A DNA stretch of 64,000 bases. Origin: Allacma fusca. Its lineage: Eukaryota; Arthropoda; Collembola; Symphypleona; Sminthuridae. Both the position numbers and the translations under genes were made by a program. A model generated the notes under the pieces. The model had not been told where the DNA came from. It was given only the letters and a program-made list of their open reading frames with translations, and did not search any database. The stretch is taken from NCBI GenBank assembly GCA_947179485.1, contig OX359247.1:57137131-57201130 (forward strand). Reading direction: 5' to 3'. Shown here in pieces: positions 22,245-33,189 of the stretch (the first letter of the stretch is position 1; every line of letters starts with the position of its first letter).

Positions 22245-23574
22245 CAGTGATGCAATCGAACCGATTATTTCAAAACTCGATGTTGGTTCGTATTCGAATT
22301 AGGATTACCGATTCGAAGTATGCCTTCAAATCGAAGTTGGTTTTACAAAACCAAATCGAATAAATCAAGAATTTGAACAATTTATTCGAATCGAATATTA
22401 AAACTAGGTATCGATTGTTATTTCCTTCGAGTTATTCGGTTCGAAGTTGGTATCGAATCGGTTTTTTCGATTAATGGGTTAAGTATATCCATTCCTCAAT
22501 TTATTTAGATAACAAAGTCTAAGATTTAACAATTCTTGAAAATGAATACGTAGCGACGAATTGTTCTTTCGGCCCGAACTGTCGCGTCAATTGTCTCATA
22601 CAATTGACTAAGAACTAATTGCTTTTGGGTGTTTATTTCTTAAACGAATCAAAGTTGCTCGTGGTCCCGGATGACAATTTACCAAAGCTTGATCTATGTA
22701 TAAATAAAAGTAATACCTACCATTAAACGTTAGACACCTTGAGAATACTATGAAGGAGGTTAGGGCTTCTTTCGGGACTTGACGTCCCGAAGTTTTCAGG
22801 ACGGGACCGGGATCGGCACAGTTTCGGGACAAAATCGTTGTACCAATTTTATTTCGGGACTGAATGGCGACGAAAGTTTTTGTCCGGAGGATGTTGGGAC
22901 TGGACAGAATTGTCGCCGGGACACAAAATTGTCCCATTAGAAGCCCTAGTGGAGGGTTACAGTATAAGTATATGTCTATTAAGTAATTTCAAAACATTTA
23001 GGAAGCTTATTTGCAATAAAATCTTACTTGAAGTATTTGCAATGATACAGATTTTCTTTTAACGTAAAATGATTGTGGGCAACGGATAGGTTTTTTTCGG
23101 CATTGTGGAGTATTCTCACAGCTTTCAGCGTCATTGGTGACAATATCAATGATATTTGCTACCATGTAATTTTAAATTTACGAAAATTAATTTTCAAGAC
23201 GTTCAAAGTGTTGATGTTGAGACTCTTACTTCCTCACTACATTCCTCATCAGGCAAGTGGTTACTCTCCTCGTGATAAGAATGCCGTGGGGTGTATAATT
23301 CGTTGATAGAATTTAAACCGTGGCGGGAATTCGATTGTTCGAAAAACCAATTTCGAATACAAAGCGATTAAAAACAGAATCCGTATCGAAATTGGATTTG
23401 TAGTTTAACTAATCGGTTCGAACTTTAATCGGTTTGATAAACCAACTTCGATTGTTCATTCCATTCGAATTATGTTCCGATTAACGCAACCGAACCGATA
23501 GCTATTGGCTAATCGATTCGGTTCGTATTCGAAATCGAACATTTCGATTATAATCGTAATCGGTCGCATCACTG
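22245..23574. mobile_element. hAT element with TCGAA words, nested level 3
   Basis: Ends CAGTGATGCAATCGAACC...TCGCATCACTG with the perfect duplication ATTATGAT (22237-22244, 23575-23582). Arms are full of TTCGAA/TCGAATCGA words. Confidence 0.9.
22761..22948. mobile_element. TAGGGCTTC-ended MITE with GGGAC words, nested level 4
   Basis: Ends TAGGGCTTCT...AGAAGCCCTA and GGGAC/GTCCC words match the element at 25802-25976. The flanks AAGGAGGT and GTGGAGGG agree at only five of eight bases, so the target duplication is weak. Confidence 0.7.
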
Positions 23575-24689
23575 ATTATGATCAACTCAATTTTTCCGTA
23601 TAACATTTTCTATACACAGAGTTCGATTAGCCGGAAAAAAATTATTGTGAAAAATTATTGGTTATTAAAAAGTTAAAAAATGACTTAAATAATTTTTTCA
23701 AAAAATTCAAATAGGATGTCTTTAACGCCAAGGGAAAATTCCCAAAATCCCGGACACTTTTAATGGAGGTCAAAAAATTTACAAAATTAAAATTTTTCAG
23801 CTGCACAGGCTAATGTCGTCGGGGATTTTAAATCGGCCAAACTTCCAGTACCCGAGTAATACCCGGGTACACACAATAGATACTCGGGTACGGGTACAGG
23901 TTTTATGTACATTACGGGTACGGGTAAATTGTGGGTACAGGTACCACATTGTATTTTAAGGTACGGATACGGGTACTGAAATAATTTACCCGGGTACTCG
24001 GGTATGGGTACGGGTATAGGTACAGCATTTTGAAGTACCCGATATTCGGGTACGGGTATGGGTACGGGTACACGATTTCTGTACCCAGTCCGAGCACTGG
24101 CTGAAGGCTAGCCTTCCTTGAAGGCGGAAAAGTAACTTTCTTAACATTGCAGAAGGAAAGGAAGGATGGGGATACTCTTTTCCTGAATGCTAAAGGAAGC
24201 CTTCACAAAAATAGCAATGTATGATTGTGAAGAAAGGTTCGTAAATATTAGCCCTCTATGGCCGCGAAGGCTTCCAAGTACACGAAATATCTATGACGTG
24301 AAATTATAGCATATGCAATGACGTTTTGCTGCTAGCGCAACAATGTAGCCAATTCGTGAACTCACAACTGGCAATGTGTGCCCGCTCTCTTCACTGCAAT
24401 GAATCCTGTTAGTGCAAAACGTTTCTAAGCGGGTTGTAGTTTAAAATTGAAGGAAGGCTAATTTTAGAAGAAGGCAAAAATGAATGTATGTATTTTGGAA
24501 GGAAGGGTGAAGGAAGGCAGATTATTTAGAGGGCTTCATTTTAGGATATGTTGAAGGGGAAATTTTTACTGAATTTTCGCCTTCGAAGGTTTGAAGAAAG
24601 GCTATTTTGTTTGCGCATCTCTGCGTGAAACTGGCCAAATACGCAGACAAGTATGGGGATGTTCTTCAAATTTGGTTCGGTGGTAATCG

Positions 24690-25801
24690 GTAGGTTATTT
24701 GTTTCCGTATAATTATTCATAGTCATTTGTTTTAATTTCAGTACCATTAAGTAATTAATGGTAATGAATGAAATACACAAGGTACCTCTCAACATTCACC
24801 CCCCAAGCACGAAAAAAGGATAATGATCAAAATCATTCAGTTACCACGCAGTTAGTAGCAAATTCAAATATTCTTCTAGATCTTTTAAAAATTGTTCCAT
24901 CCCCATAGTTCAAACACAGCGCTCATGGAAGTGGACGAAAGTTTTGTAATTTTGACTCCAATTTAAAAATTCTTCAAACAGTACAGTTTAACGCTTGTTT
25001 ATGGCAAATTTAACCCCTAAATTGAAAAGTCTAGACTCAGGACGCGTGACTCATATTGGTCTATACTGTAAATATCACCGTTCATAAGTTTTTAGTCGGG
25101 ACCTTTGTACCTGAGTCTGTTTTTTTTGAAAACGGCCCCCGTCAAGGTCACTATTTTATAAAATATTTTTATAGGGCCCATCGGATTCGTAATTGAATGA
25201 AAAGCTTTTAAATTTTATTTTTGCCGTAAATCCCAATCGGAAGGTCATAAAACCGAAAACACCCGAAAAATGCAATAATTTATTACAGCCTTACCAATTT
25301 GAATATTAAAAAATTTGCTATCTCAAATATATTGTCCCATTAACTACTACAGTCATGATTTGTTTCCCCATTGTAACATCAAAATTTCGGAATTTTTCAA
25401 AAACATCGCATGCACATTTTTGAAACTTTGAAACTCAGGGATTTTTTTGAGTGCCGGCAGTTGCAAATATGCACTTTTTAAACAGTCTTATCTCAAGGAA
25501 GCATAAATACTACATTTTAAAATTGATAAAAAGTGCATATTTACATCTGCCGGCAGTCAAAGCGGAGGAAATCCGAAACGGGTAGTTTATATACATATCT
25601 AGTTAAGGCGTTGTGCACATGTTACCAAGCACGCAAAAATTGTTTGCGAATACATACAGCCAGCATGCAAGCATTGCTTTGCTCGCTGTAGTGGACGAGG
25701 AGTGGAGGCCCCTGCCAACGTAATATAAGGGCAGCGCCTTCGCCGTGAACAGAAAGCCCTATCACGATTCATTCTTTTGAACCGTGCCGCAGCTCAACTT
25801 G
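24690..25801. other. Intron or intergenic sequence after the split P450 exon
   Basis: No exon was recognised. The part up to 25540 is shared with 56966-57828. A short CGATAAAAAGTGCATAT stretch marks the end of the segmental duplication. Confidence 0.4.
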
Positions 25802-25976
25802 TAGGGCTTTTACTTTGGGCAATTGTTTTGTCCCGCCGACAATTCGGTCCCGTCCCGAAATCTTTGGGACAAAAAGGTTCGTCCCGATTCAGTCCCGAAA
25901 TGACATGGGGACAAACATTTTGTCCCGATCCCGGTCCAGAAAACCTCGGGACGTCCCGTCCCGGATAGAAGCCCTA
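25802..25976. mobile_element. hAT MITE with GGGAC words
   Basis: Ends TAGGGCTTTTAC...AGAAGCCCTA, flanked by TCAACTTG and TCAACTAG, a 7/8 match. Dense GTCCCG words inside. Confidence 0.8.
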
Positions 25977-26459
25977 TCAACTAGTCCCAAATTATTTTTT
26001 TAATAATTTGCGATTGGTTGGTTTTAGCTAGTGGTCGGACCAATTCAGTTCAAAACCGAAATTTTCAATTCAATTCGGTTCAGTTTGGTTCAATTTTATT
26101 TCAATTCAGATTGCGTGATGAATTGAACTGGGCGGTTCAGTTCACCCCGGTGAATTGAATTGAACCGCGGAGTGTGAACTGCAATTCAAACGATTCGTTC
26201 GAGCACTCTACCTACAACCCCAATAATGAGACAACGGGCATTCAACTACAGTCTAATAATCTCGCCTCACCTCTCACTTATGCTCACAAAGGAATGATCG
26301 ATTGTGTTTGTCTGATCAATTTTCCTCCAAATTAGACTTACAATTAGTAGTCGTTGCGGGTCTTTTTAAGCAACAATTCTTGATAAACATTCTGGATTAT
26401 AGAATCATATTTCAAAATTCATAGAGGGACACGAAGTACCGTGTACCCCGAATTATATA

Positions 26460-28871
26460 ATGGAAGAACCAGAATCTGCGAATCCGTCCGATTCGGAGGA
26501 AAGTGTAGTGCTTGAAGAGAAAAACGAAACATCTACGGAGCCAAAAAGAAAGAAACCTAAAACATATGGATACCCGATAAAAAATGTTCAAGTACTGGGA
26601 AATGGAAGTCCAAAGATGCCAAGTGCGGGTAAGGATAATTATATTCGTTCATAAAATTATGATAACAATAAACTTGTTAACGACCGCGAATAAAAAATGT
26701 ACTCTCTTTTTAAAATTATAGTAGCAGGGATATACTTTGCATTGTATCCCACTATGCATTTTAAAATATTATAATGTACTTGATTTAGGAACGAGTACAA
26801 GATTTCAGTTGGTGGCGGAACCTCATCCTTGAAAAACCATTTAAAACGGCGGCATAGAACCATTTTCAATCACTGAGGATGAAGCTCAAGTTCAAATAAA
26901 TGACCAGCAAGACATAAGAATGTATTGCAAACAGAATTCGGGCAAACAACCAAGACATGAGGCAATTACGGCGGTTGGATTTAAGGAGAAACTTGTTAAC
27001 TTTTTAGTAACATCAACCTTTTACATAAGTTGAGGAAAAGGAATTTCGCAATTTTGTGGCTTATTGTACTAAAAATTCCGCACTCACTAAATTACCCTGT
27101 GCCAAAACTGCAAGAAAATACATCGTGGAAGCCTATGAGAGTTATTTAAACACAACGAAGGAAAAATTAGCTTCATAATCGACTGCTGGACATCACCGAA
27201 TCAGAATCCATTTCAAGGAGTTGTTGCAACCTTTGTAGACAACGAATGGAAACTGCACAGTAGTGGTCGACCTAACCATGCTGGAAGGGAGCCATAGTGG
27301 AGAAAATGTTTGCGATGCATTTTTAAATGTACTCGATGAATTTGATCTCTGGGACAAATTTTTGGCCCTCACAACAGATAACGCAACTAGTATGGATACA
27401 ATGTTTGATTATTTGGATATTAAGGCTCTGGAAAAAGGATCTCAGTTCTGCGCCAAAAAATATCGTGTTAGATGTTTAGCTCACATACTAAATTTGTGCT
27501 GCAAGACAATTATCAAATCGAACGGGCATAATGAAGAAGGTTTTGAAGAATTAGAAACTCTATCTGAGCAACTAGACGATGAGGTTACGCCAGGAAATCC
27601 CAAGTCAAAAATGGAGAAAATTATTGGAAAACTTCGATCTGCCGTTATATGTATAAGAGCATCCCCCAAAGACGGCAAACATATCGAAGAAATTGCATCA
27701 TTAATAACATCTCACCCAAGATGTTAATTCGGGATATCGACATCCGATGGAATTCATCTTTGATGATGATGGAAAGAGCTTATGAAATGAAGGAACCAAT
27801 GGAAGCAACATTACAATCATATCCTAAACTTCGTTGCAAAATACTAACTTCGGAGGACTGGAGTTGCATCGAACTTTTGATCGGAATTCTGAAGCCATTT
27901 CGAGAAGCAACTTTAATGCTTTCAAGCCAACATTCTCCTACTCTCTCTCAGACAAGTGCAATATATTCTGCACTCTTTAACCACCTTGAGAAATACACCA
28001 TTACTTCGAACACATCGCGACTTGCAAAATCCAAGTTCCCTGAGTGGTTAAAGGAATCTGCTCAGTGCGGGCGGGATAAACTGAAGAAGTACTACCCATC
28101 ATCAGACGGGGAGGTTTATGCTATAATCACAGGTATTTGGAAGGGGTCTAATGTTCATTATAGCCCACTGATCTGTTTCTATAATATTTTGCATCAACTT
28201 TTTTTTGCTTCAAGTTTTGGATCCGAGGTGCAAATTAGAATTTTTCAAGAATGCAAATTGTAGGAAAGAGTGGATCGATTGTAGCAAAACAATTGTTGTC
28301 GATGTTTGGAAAAATAAATACAAAGTTACTGACGTCGATGAGGGAGTAACTGCTGATCCGAAACCATCCACTTTGATTTTTGATAACATGTTCGGGTGCG
28401 CTACAGCATCAAAGAAGAACTTGGATGATGACCTGACACGTTACTTGGCTCACAAGCCAGTACATGCGGATAGGCTTCAAAAGGATACTACTGGAATTGA
28501 TGGTGCTCTGGGTTGGTGGAAGGTATGATACATTTTACCTGATTTCAAATTAATGTTACATTTAACGTAGAAATATTAAAAGATATTTATTTATTTCCTT
28601 GAAGATTCATCAGAGCAAAATTCCCCAGCTATCAAGAATGGCAAGGGACTATTTGGGTATTCTTGGTTCAGGAATGGCAGTTGAGAATTTCTTTTGTTCA
28701 GGAGGAGATTTAGTTGGGCCTAGAAGACATAATATGTCTCCACAATCCATAACGATGTGTATGTGCTTGAAAAACTGGATGGAAACGAAATCATCACAAC
28801 AGGATATCGTCTGTAAGTTCCTTCAAGCTTTACGATATAAAGTTCTTGGATTCGAAGATTTTGATGAATAG
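26460..28871 (+). pseudogene. hAT transposase, frameshifted
   Basis: The transposase would bind the element ends and catalyse excision and insertion. Visible parts, in order: an acidic N-terminus from ATG 26460; the end of a BED-type zinc finger (GGGTSSLKNHLKRRH, about 26815-26865) after an intron; KISFIIDCWTS with the first catalytic Asp (about 27160-27195); LTTDNA with the second Asp and RCLAHILNLCCK (about 27370-27510); DIDIRWNSS (about 27735); VLDPRCKLEFF across an intron at 28133-28214; and the C-terminal dimerisation block WWK|IHQSKIPQLSRMARDYL...VENFF across a second intron at 28523-28604, ending with TGA/TAG near 28871. Frameshifts near 27262 and 27710 break it, and the upstream zinc-finger cysteines are not in frame. 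It shares its terminal repeats with an oppositely oriented exonuclease. Confidence 0.85.
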
Positions 28872-29323
28872 TTCCCACTTTCAGCTTAGCGGGATACGAT
28901 ATATGGTATACCCCTGCTGTGATCCCCAAATATCGTTTATTTGACTGTAAGGAGGTGACTGAGTGTAATTGCACGAATTAAATTCGGTTTCTGCAATAAT
29001 TATTATACGTACACACATATTTGCCATAATAGCATAGAGGGAGACAATGGACTGTTTACCCCAGCTTTTAGTGCTTATTGTCCAAATGGTATGTGAAAGT
29101 CGGAATATTAAAGCATATTAATAATGTGTATACAGTATGTTAGGATAATTTGGATTTGTATGCAAAGAAATAATTACACTTGTTAATTTAATTTGTATCC
29201 TTTTCACGAAGTAGCATAGTGGGAAACTATGAAAAGTTAAGCTAAACTGAATGAAATCATTAAAAAATATGAAAATAAACGAACATATTGTAAGAAATTT
29301 ATTTTTTTGAGACAAGTGATTTG

Positions 29324-30481
29324 TTAATCCCAATTCCAATGTTCAAGGCTCACGTTTCCGAAACCAGAATATTCCACCTTCCCTTTCTTCTTATTTTTCA
29401 TCTTTGTCTTCGTAGCTCCACAAGTACACTTTCTGTCCCAATTTGCTTGCCGCTTGGGTTTGCCGATAGAATCTCGAAGATCATGGAATACTTCACAATC
29501 ATACCTTTCTTTTTCATCTGATTTCATTTTTATTATTCTTCGGTAGCACACCGCGGTCACTCGCGCATCGACGATTGAGGAATGAATTTTTTCCTGCATA
29601 TCTTGACCCAAAAAATGCTCCGATAAAACTCCTAGGCCAATCGGTTGATTTTTTGCATCGCGATAGAATTCCTGAATATCTTTACTTGCGCCAGACTCTG
29701 GCCTTCCTTCGGTATAGCCCAAACTTATCCAATTGTTACGAATGTCGGCTCCATAGATAGTTTTCCCACGAAACAGCCTATCCAGTAACTTCCGGATCTG
29801 TAAAGTCAAGAAAATCGCGTAAAAATGTCTCCTCTGAAATAATGCCCCTTAATTATAATGACTTTTCGGGTTCCTTACAAACTCAATGCGAACTCCACTC
29901 CTTAGCTTATCTGCGTTCAGACCGGTCATTTTTGTATTGTACTTGCAAACTTCATCACGCTGGATGTATGCCCAAAACAATAAATTCCCTCTAATGTCCA
30001 CAATTGAAATGTCTCCTGCCAATGGCTGATGACTACCAGCCGCTATTACCTTCTCAACATCGAGAAATAGTAAACCGGTCGTCCTCAAGGCATCTCCACG
30101 GCAAATTAAAGCTACCTGTAATAAAATGATTTCATTAAATTACGTATCAGCATCACATACAAATTAATTTTACTAATTTTAGTGAATCAAAATTAACTTA
30201 CTTCCAATGCAGGCACTGAATCCATCACATTCTTTGAACAACTAGCCTTGACATCTAAGGCATTGGAGTCTTTCTTCGACATTACATCGTTGTCCACTGC
30301 ATCCTTTCTAACCTTGGAACACAGCAGATCCCGTCTTTGGAAATAAGTTTTTCCACAAATCGACAATAGAATTTTTAAGTTTTTTTCTCCTCAACATTCC
30401 ATGGGCTACTCTTGAAAAGTTCAAAAAAAGAGACGTGTACTCCTCTTTAGAAAGCCCCTTTATTTGATCCAGTAATTCTGC
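29324..30481 (-). CDS. DEDDh 3'-5' exonuclease (REXO4/ISG20-like) inside the hAT element
   Basis: Exons 30481-30202, 30115-29879 and 29797-29324 have GT/AG junctions in phase. Exo I reads LFLDVEKV (family D-x-E), with DISIVDIRGNLLF and YNTKMTGLNADKL following as in REXO4/ISG20 proteins. Exo II reads GADIRNNWISLGY where the family has an aspartate after HN; the aspartate is replaced by asparagine. Exo III reads EKIHSSIVDARVTAVCY with His and Asp kept. Family members trim RNA or DNA from 3' ends. The 5' exon has a frame break: AELLDQIKGLSKEEY...LWKNLF in one frame, then a cysteine-containing ICGKTYFQRRDLLCSK stretch in another. The tail is lysine-rich and AATAAA follows at 29302-29297. No host flank separates this gene from the element termini, so it appears to be cargo or an integral second gene. 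Current activity is doubtful. Confidence 0.8.
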
Positions 30482-31122
30482 CTACATAAAATATAAATAA
30501 ATTCAACTTTTTGCATACACGTGTTACTCTCATTTCGTTGGTTAAATTTTATAATTGAGAATGAGTCCAAAAGCATTGATTCTTACAGAAAGAATGCTTC
30601 GATAAATAAATATTATATGGTATTATAGAGAGTGAAAATGGATTGTTTGTTAGCGCCTAATTATTTGCCTAATTATTATATTATACGCAATTATTTATTA
30701 AAACGTACTTACCACACGTGGGGGTACAGAGTACGATTGAGGCCCTGAAGGGTCCTGCTTTGGGCAATGAGAATGAGACCGAAAATCATTTTTGATTTTT
30801 TTTAAATACTGGCAAAATCAAATCAAACTGAACTTTTATAAGATTCACCAAAGAGAAACGCGTATCTTTTAAAATTTTCGCGCGTGAACCGAATGGTTCG
30901 TGGTTCAATTCAGTTCATAGTGTGAAACTGAACTGAATTGAACTGATATTTGTCCAACTGAATCGAACGACACTCATTCAATTCAATTCAGCATGTAAAC
31001 TGAATTGAATTGGTATTTTTGAACCAAACTGAACCAGTCCGACCACTAGTTTCAGCCCAATAATATTTGGCCTCAAAATTACCCACACTATGTAAATTGT
31101 ATATATGTACATTATATGTACA

Positions 31123-31149
31123 CTAGTAAAAGCCCTGTGCTTCACAGGG
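31123..31149 (-). mobile_element. Helitron-like 3' terminus (reverse orientation)
   Basis: On the minus strand the hairpin CCCTGTG-AAG-CACAGGG is followed by CTTTTACTAG and then T, identical over 27 bases to the end at 20018-20045. Sequence further inside the two termini differs. Confidence 0.5.
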
Positions 31150-31935
31150 ACAATTACTTGAAGAGGTTGTAGTGTGACTGTAGAAATTAAAAGCCAAACG
31201 GCTTTACGAATCAAGCCCTGTCGTAGACTTGTTGTATGCCTAAATGATGCGCGTTTATATTAAGAGTAGCGCTTTACAGGCAGTGATCGTTAATAATAAG
31301 GAGTGCTTGGCATGGCACCTTTTGGGCATTGTGTGAGGCCATTGAACTACGAACGCGCGAAACTTTAAATGACCGGACGGAAAGTGCTCTTTAATAATAA
31401 AGGATATTCCAAAAAATGCTTCACTATGGGAATGGCCCTCACCTGAGATAGCTCCTCTGTCGGTATTATAAATAAAATGTCGAAGACAATTGATTACTTA
31501 TTATTATGTAAGTCAAATTAAAGACTGATTTATTTAGCATTAGTGTTTTCATATTTATAGAGCCATAGAATCATACATGACAACGAATTCATCAAGTAAT
31601 GACTTAAAAATAATCTTATTGTTTACCAAACGATAGGATATCCCGGATGGATTGCACAATTGATTGTGAAATCCAGAATAGAAATAAGCTGAAAGTAAAA
31701 TTCTTACAATTAGCCTACTTACACTCCTCACTGACTGCCGTGCAGAGAGGTCATGTAGTTAGCTGCTCTGCAGCAAAGGTGCCTGACTACCTTGAAAGTT
31801 ACGAATAGCTGCTAGCTATTCCAACTGTATTGGAGCTGGGTTTGATGACTCCCTGCAAAAGTCTGTCCTGTAATCCTGGAACAATTTCTTTATATTGTAC
31901 ATCTCTTAATACTAATTATTGTATTAATTATTAAA

Positions 31936-33189
31936 ATGAAACCTGTAGCTGCTTTGTGTAAATTGTGCGTAGGAAAAATCCGTAAGAATGTGCTTTCGCT
32001 TAACTGCAATAAGTGTATGTGTGTATTCCATAGAAAGTGTGTCAATTTGTCAGTATCTCAATATAGGGCTATAGACATTAGTTTATGGTTTTGTTCTATG
32101 TGTGCGATCCCTAATACAATGTGTAATATCTTGTTACCTGAACTTGATATTAGTACTATACAGGATGCCCAGCATAACCCTGTTTTACTAAGACCACATG
32201 TGCTTGCTCGGAAATTGGTAAATATTTTCTTCTTAAATATTAATAACTTTGCATCTTATAAATATGAAGAGTTAAAGAGTATTATTTATGGCCAATCTAT
32301 AGATATATGTTCTCTTGTAGAAACCTTTTTTGATTCACAAACTGACTTGGGTACATACAGTATACCTGGGTATAATCTTTTGACTCTAAATAGATTAGGC
32401 AAGAAGGGTGGGTGTATCTTGTTGTATTTACATAATAGAGTAAGGTACAAAATTATCAATTTGGACCTAGACCTGTTTAACTGTGGAGTAGAGCTATTTG
32501 TATGCAAAGTAGGGTTATCTGAACATCAGTCTATATATTTAATTACCCTGTATAGACCACCGACTGCACCTGTAAGAAAGTTTTTGTTGTTTCTGGAAAA
32601 CCTTCTAAAGCAAATAATTAACCTTAAGTCTAAATGTTTCATAGTTGGAGACGTTAATATTGATGTTTCGAATTCCTCATTAGAGTCATTTAACCTATTA
32701 ACTTGCCTACAGTCTTTTGAGTACAAGCAAATTATTAATGTACAGACAAGGCGAACGGTTGGTAAGCGTACAAGTAGCTCCCTCATTGATCACCTGTATA
32801 TTCCCAAGGAAATGTCTATTTCATGGCACTCTAATTCTACTGGCTTATCTGACCATGACTATCTCTACTTTGAATATAGTTTCAAGAATGGTAGTGCTAA
32901 TACACGCAAGGTCTTAGAGTACCGTAATTTTAAGCATATTGACTGGGTATCGTTCAATGCAGAGCTTTGTAATATTGATTGGGATTTTCTGAAAGATGGT
33001 GGGTATCCCATTGATTTTGTTTATAATGTTATCGCTACAACTACGCTTCAACTTTTAAACCAGCATGTTCCCCTTAAGAAAATATTTGTGAAGATTTCCA
33101 GTAAGTGTTGGGTCAATGATAAGATACGCAAACTAATTAACTTAAGGGATAAATGTAAAACTCACTGCTCACATTACACCTATCTATAA
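31936..33189 (+). pseudogene. LINE PHD finger plus AP endonuclease
   Basis: Residues 8-56 form a C4-H-C3 PHD-type finger (CKLC, CNKC, FHRKC, WFCSMC). An APE-like endonuclease follows: VETFF with the catalytic Glu, TLYRPP, VGDVNID, SLIDHLY and the SDHDYL catalytic His motif. This enzyme nicks the target to prime reverse transcription. The frame ends at 33189 just past a deletion that removed the linker into the reverse transcriptase. Confidence 0.85.

Larger units (their letters stand above)
21172..24099. mobile_element. hAT element with GGGTAC words, nested level 2
   Basis: Ends CAGTGCTCGGACTGGGTAC...CCAGTCCGAGCACTG with the perfect duplication GCTGAAGG (21164-21171, 24100-24107). Arms consist of GGGTACGGGTA-type words. 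No transposase was found; the interior is largely another element (22245-23574). Confidence 0.9.
21152..24623. mobile_element. hAT MITE with GAAGGC words, carrying nested elements
   Basis: Ends CAGAGATGCGCA...GCGCATCTCTG with the duplication CGTGAAAC (21144-21151, 24624-24631) inside a P450 exon. The original unit is about 550 bp, as in the intact copies at 43402, 51758 and 56347; here it is enlarged by the element at 21172-24099. Confidence 0.9.
20910..24689 (+). pseudogene. P450 exon 2 split by nested transposons (copy 1)
   Basis: Removing the insertions, the exon encodes the P450 hinge region (PMALPVIGNVLELGGF) and then HVKLAKYADKYGDVLQIWFG, ending at the donor CG|GTAGGT after 24689. It matches exon 2 of the P450 at 41711-41831. 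The conserved first codon GGT before CCC is changed, reading AT instead of GT after the acceptor. Two hAT MITEs sit in the exon (20926 and 21152), the second carrying further nested elements. The exon cannot function. No exon 1 was seen upstream. Confidence 0.85.
9764..25540. repeat. Segmental duplication, copy 1
   Basis: This block aligns colinearly with 43051-57828. It begins in the 3' flank of the P450 gene (CTATAAAAAATGTAATGC) and ends at AAGTGCATAT near 25540. Shared content, in order: carboxypeptidase-like gene, hAT elements at 12624, 15215 and 20926, gene remnant at 16505, RT relic at 16977, 36-bp minisatellite and split P450 exon. Coding exons differ by a few residues between copies. 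Copy-1-only insertions are at 13301, 17276 and 21172, plus the 18367-20290 block. Confidence 0.9.
26029..31048. mobile_element. Autonomous-type hAT transposon with transposase and exonuclease genes
   Basis: Imperfect inverted ends TAGTGGTCGGACCAATTCAG...CCAGTCCGACCACTA are flanked by GTTTTAGC (26021-26028) and GTTTCAGC (31049-31056), a 7/8 target duplication. Subterminal arrays of TTCAATTCAG/TTCAGTTC occupy about 26040-26190 and 30890-31030. Inside are a plus-strand hAT transposase (26460-28871) and a minus-strand DEDDh exonuclease (29324-30481), so the two genes converge. Both are damaged but recognisable, pointing to a fairly recent element. Confidence 0.85.
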
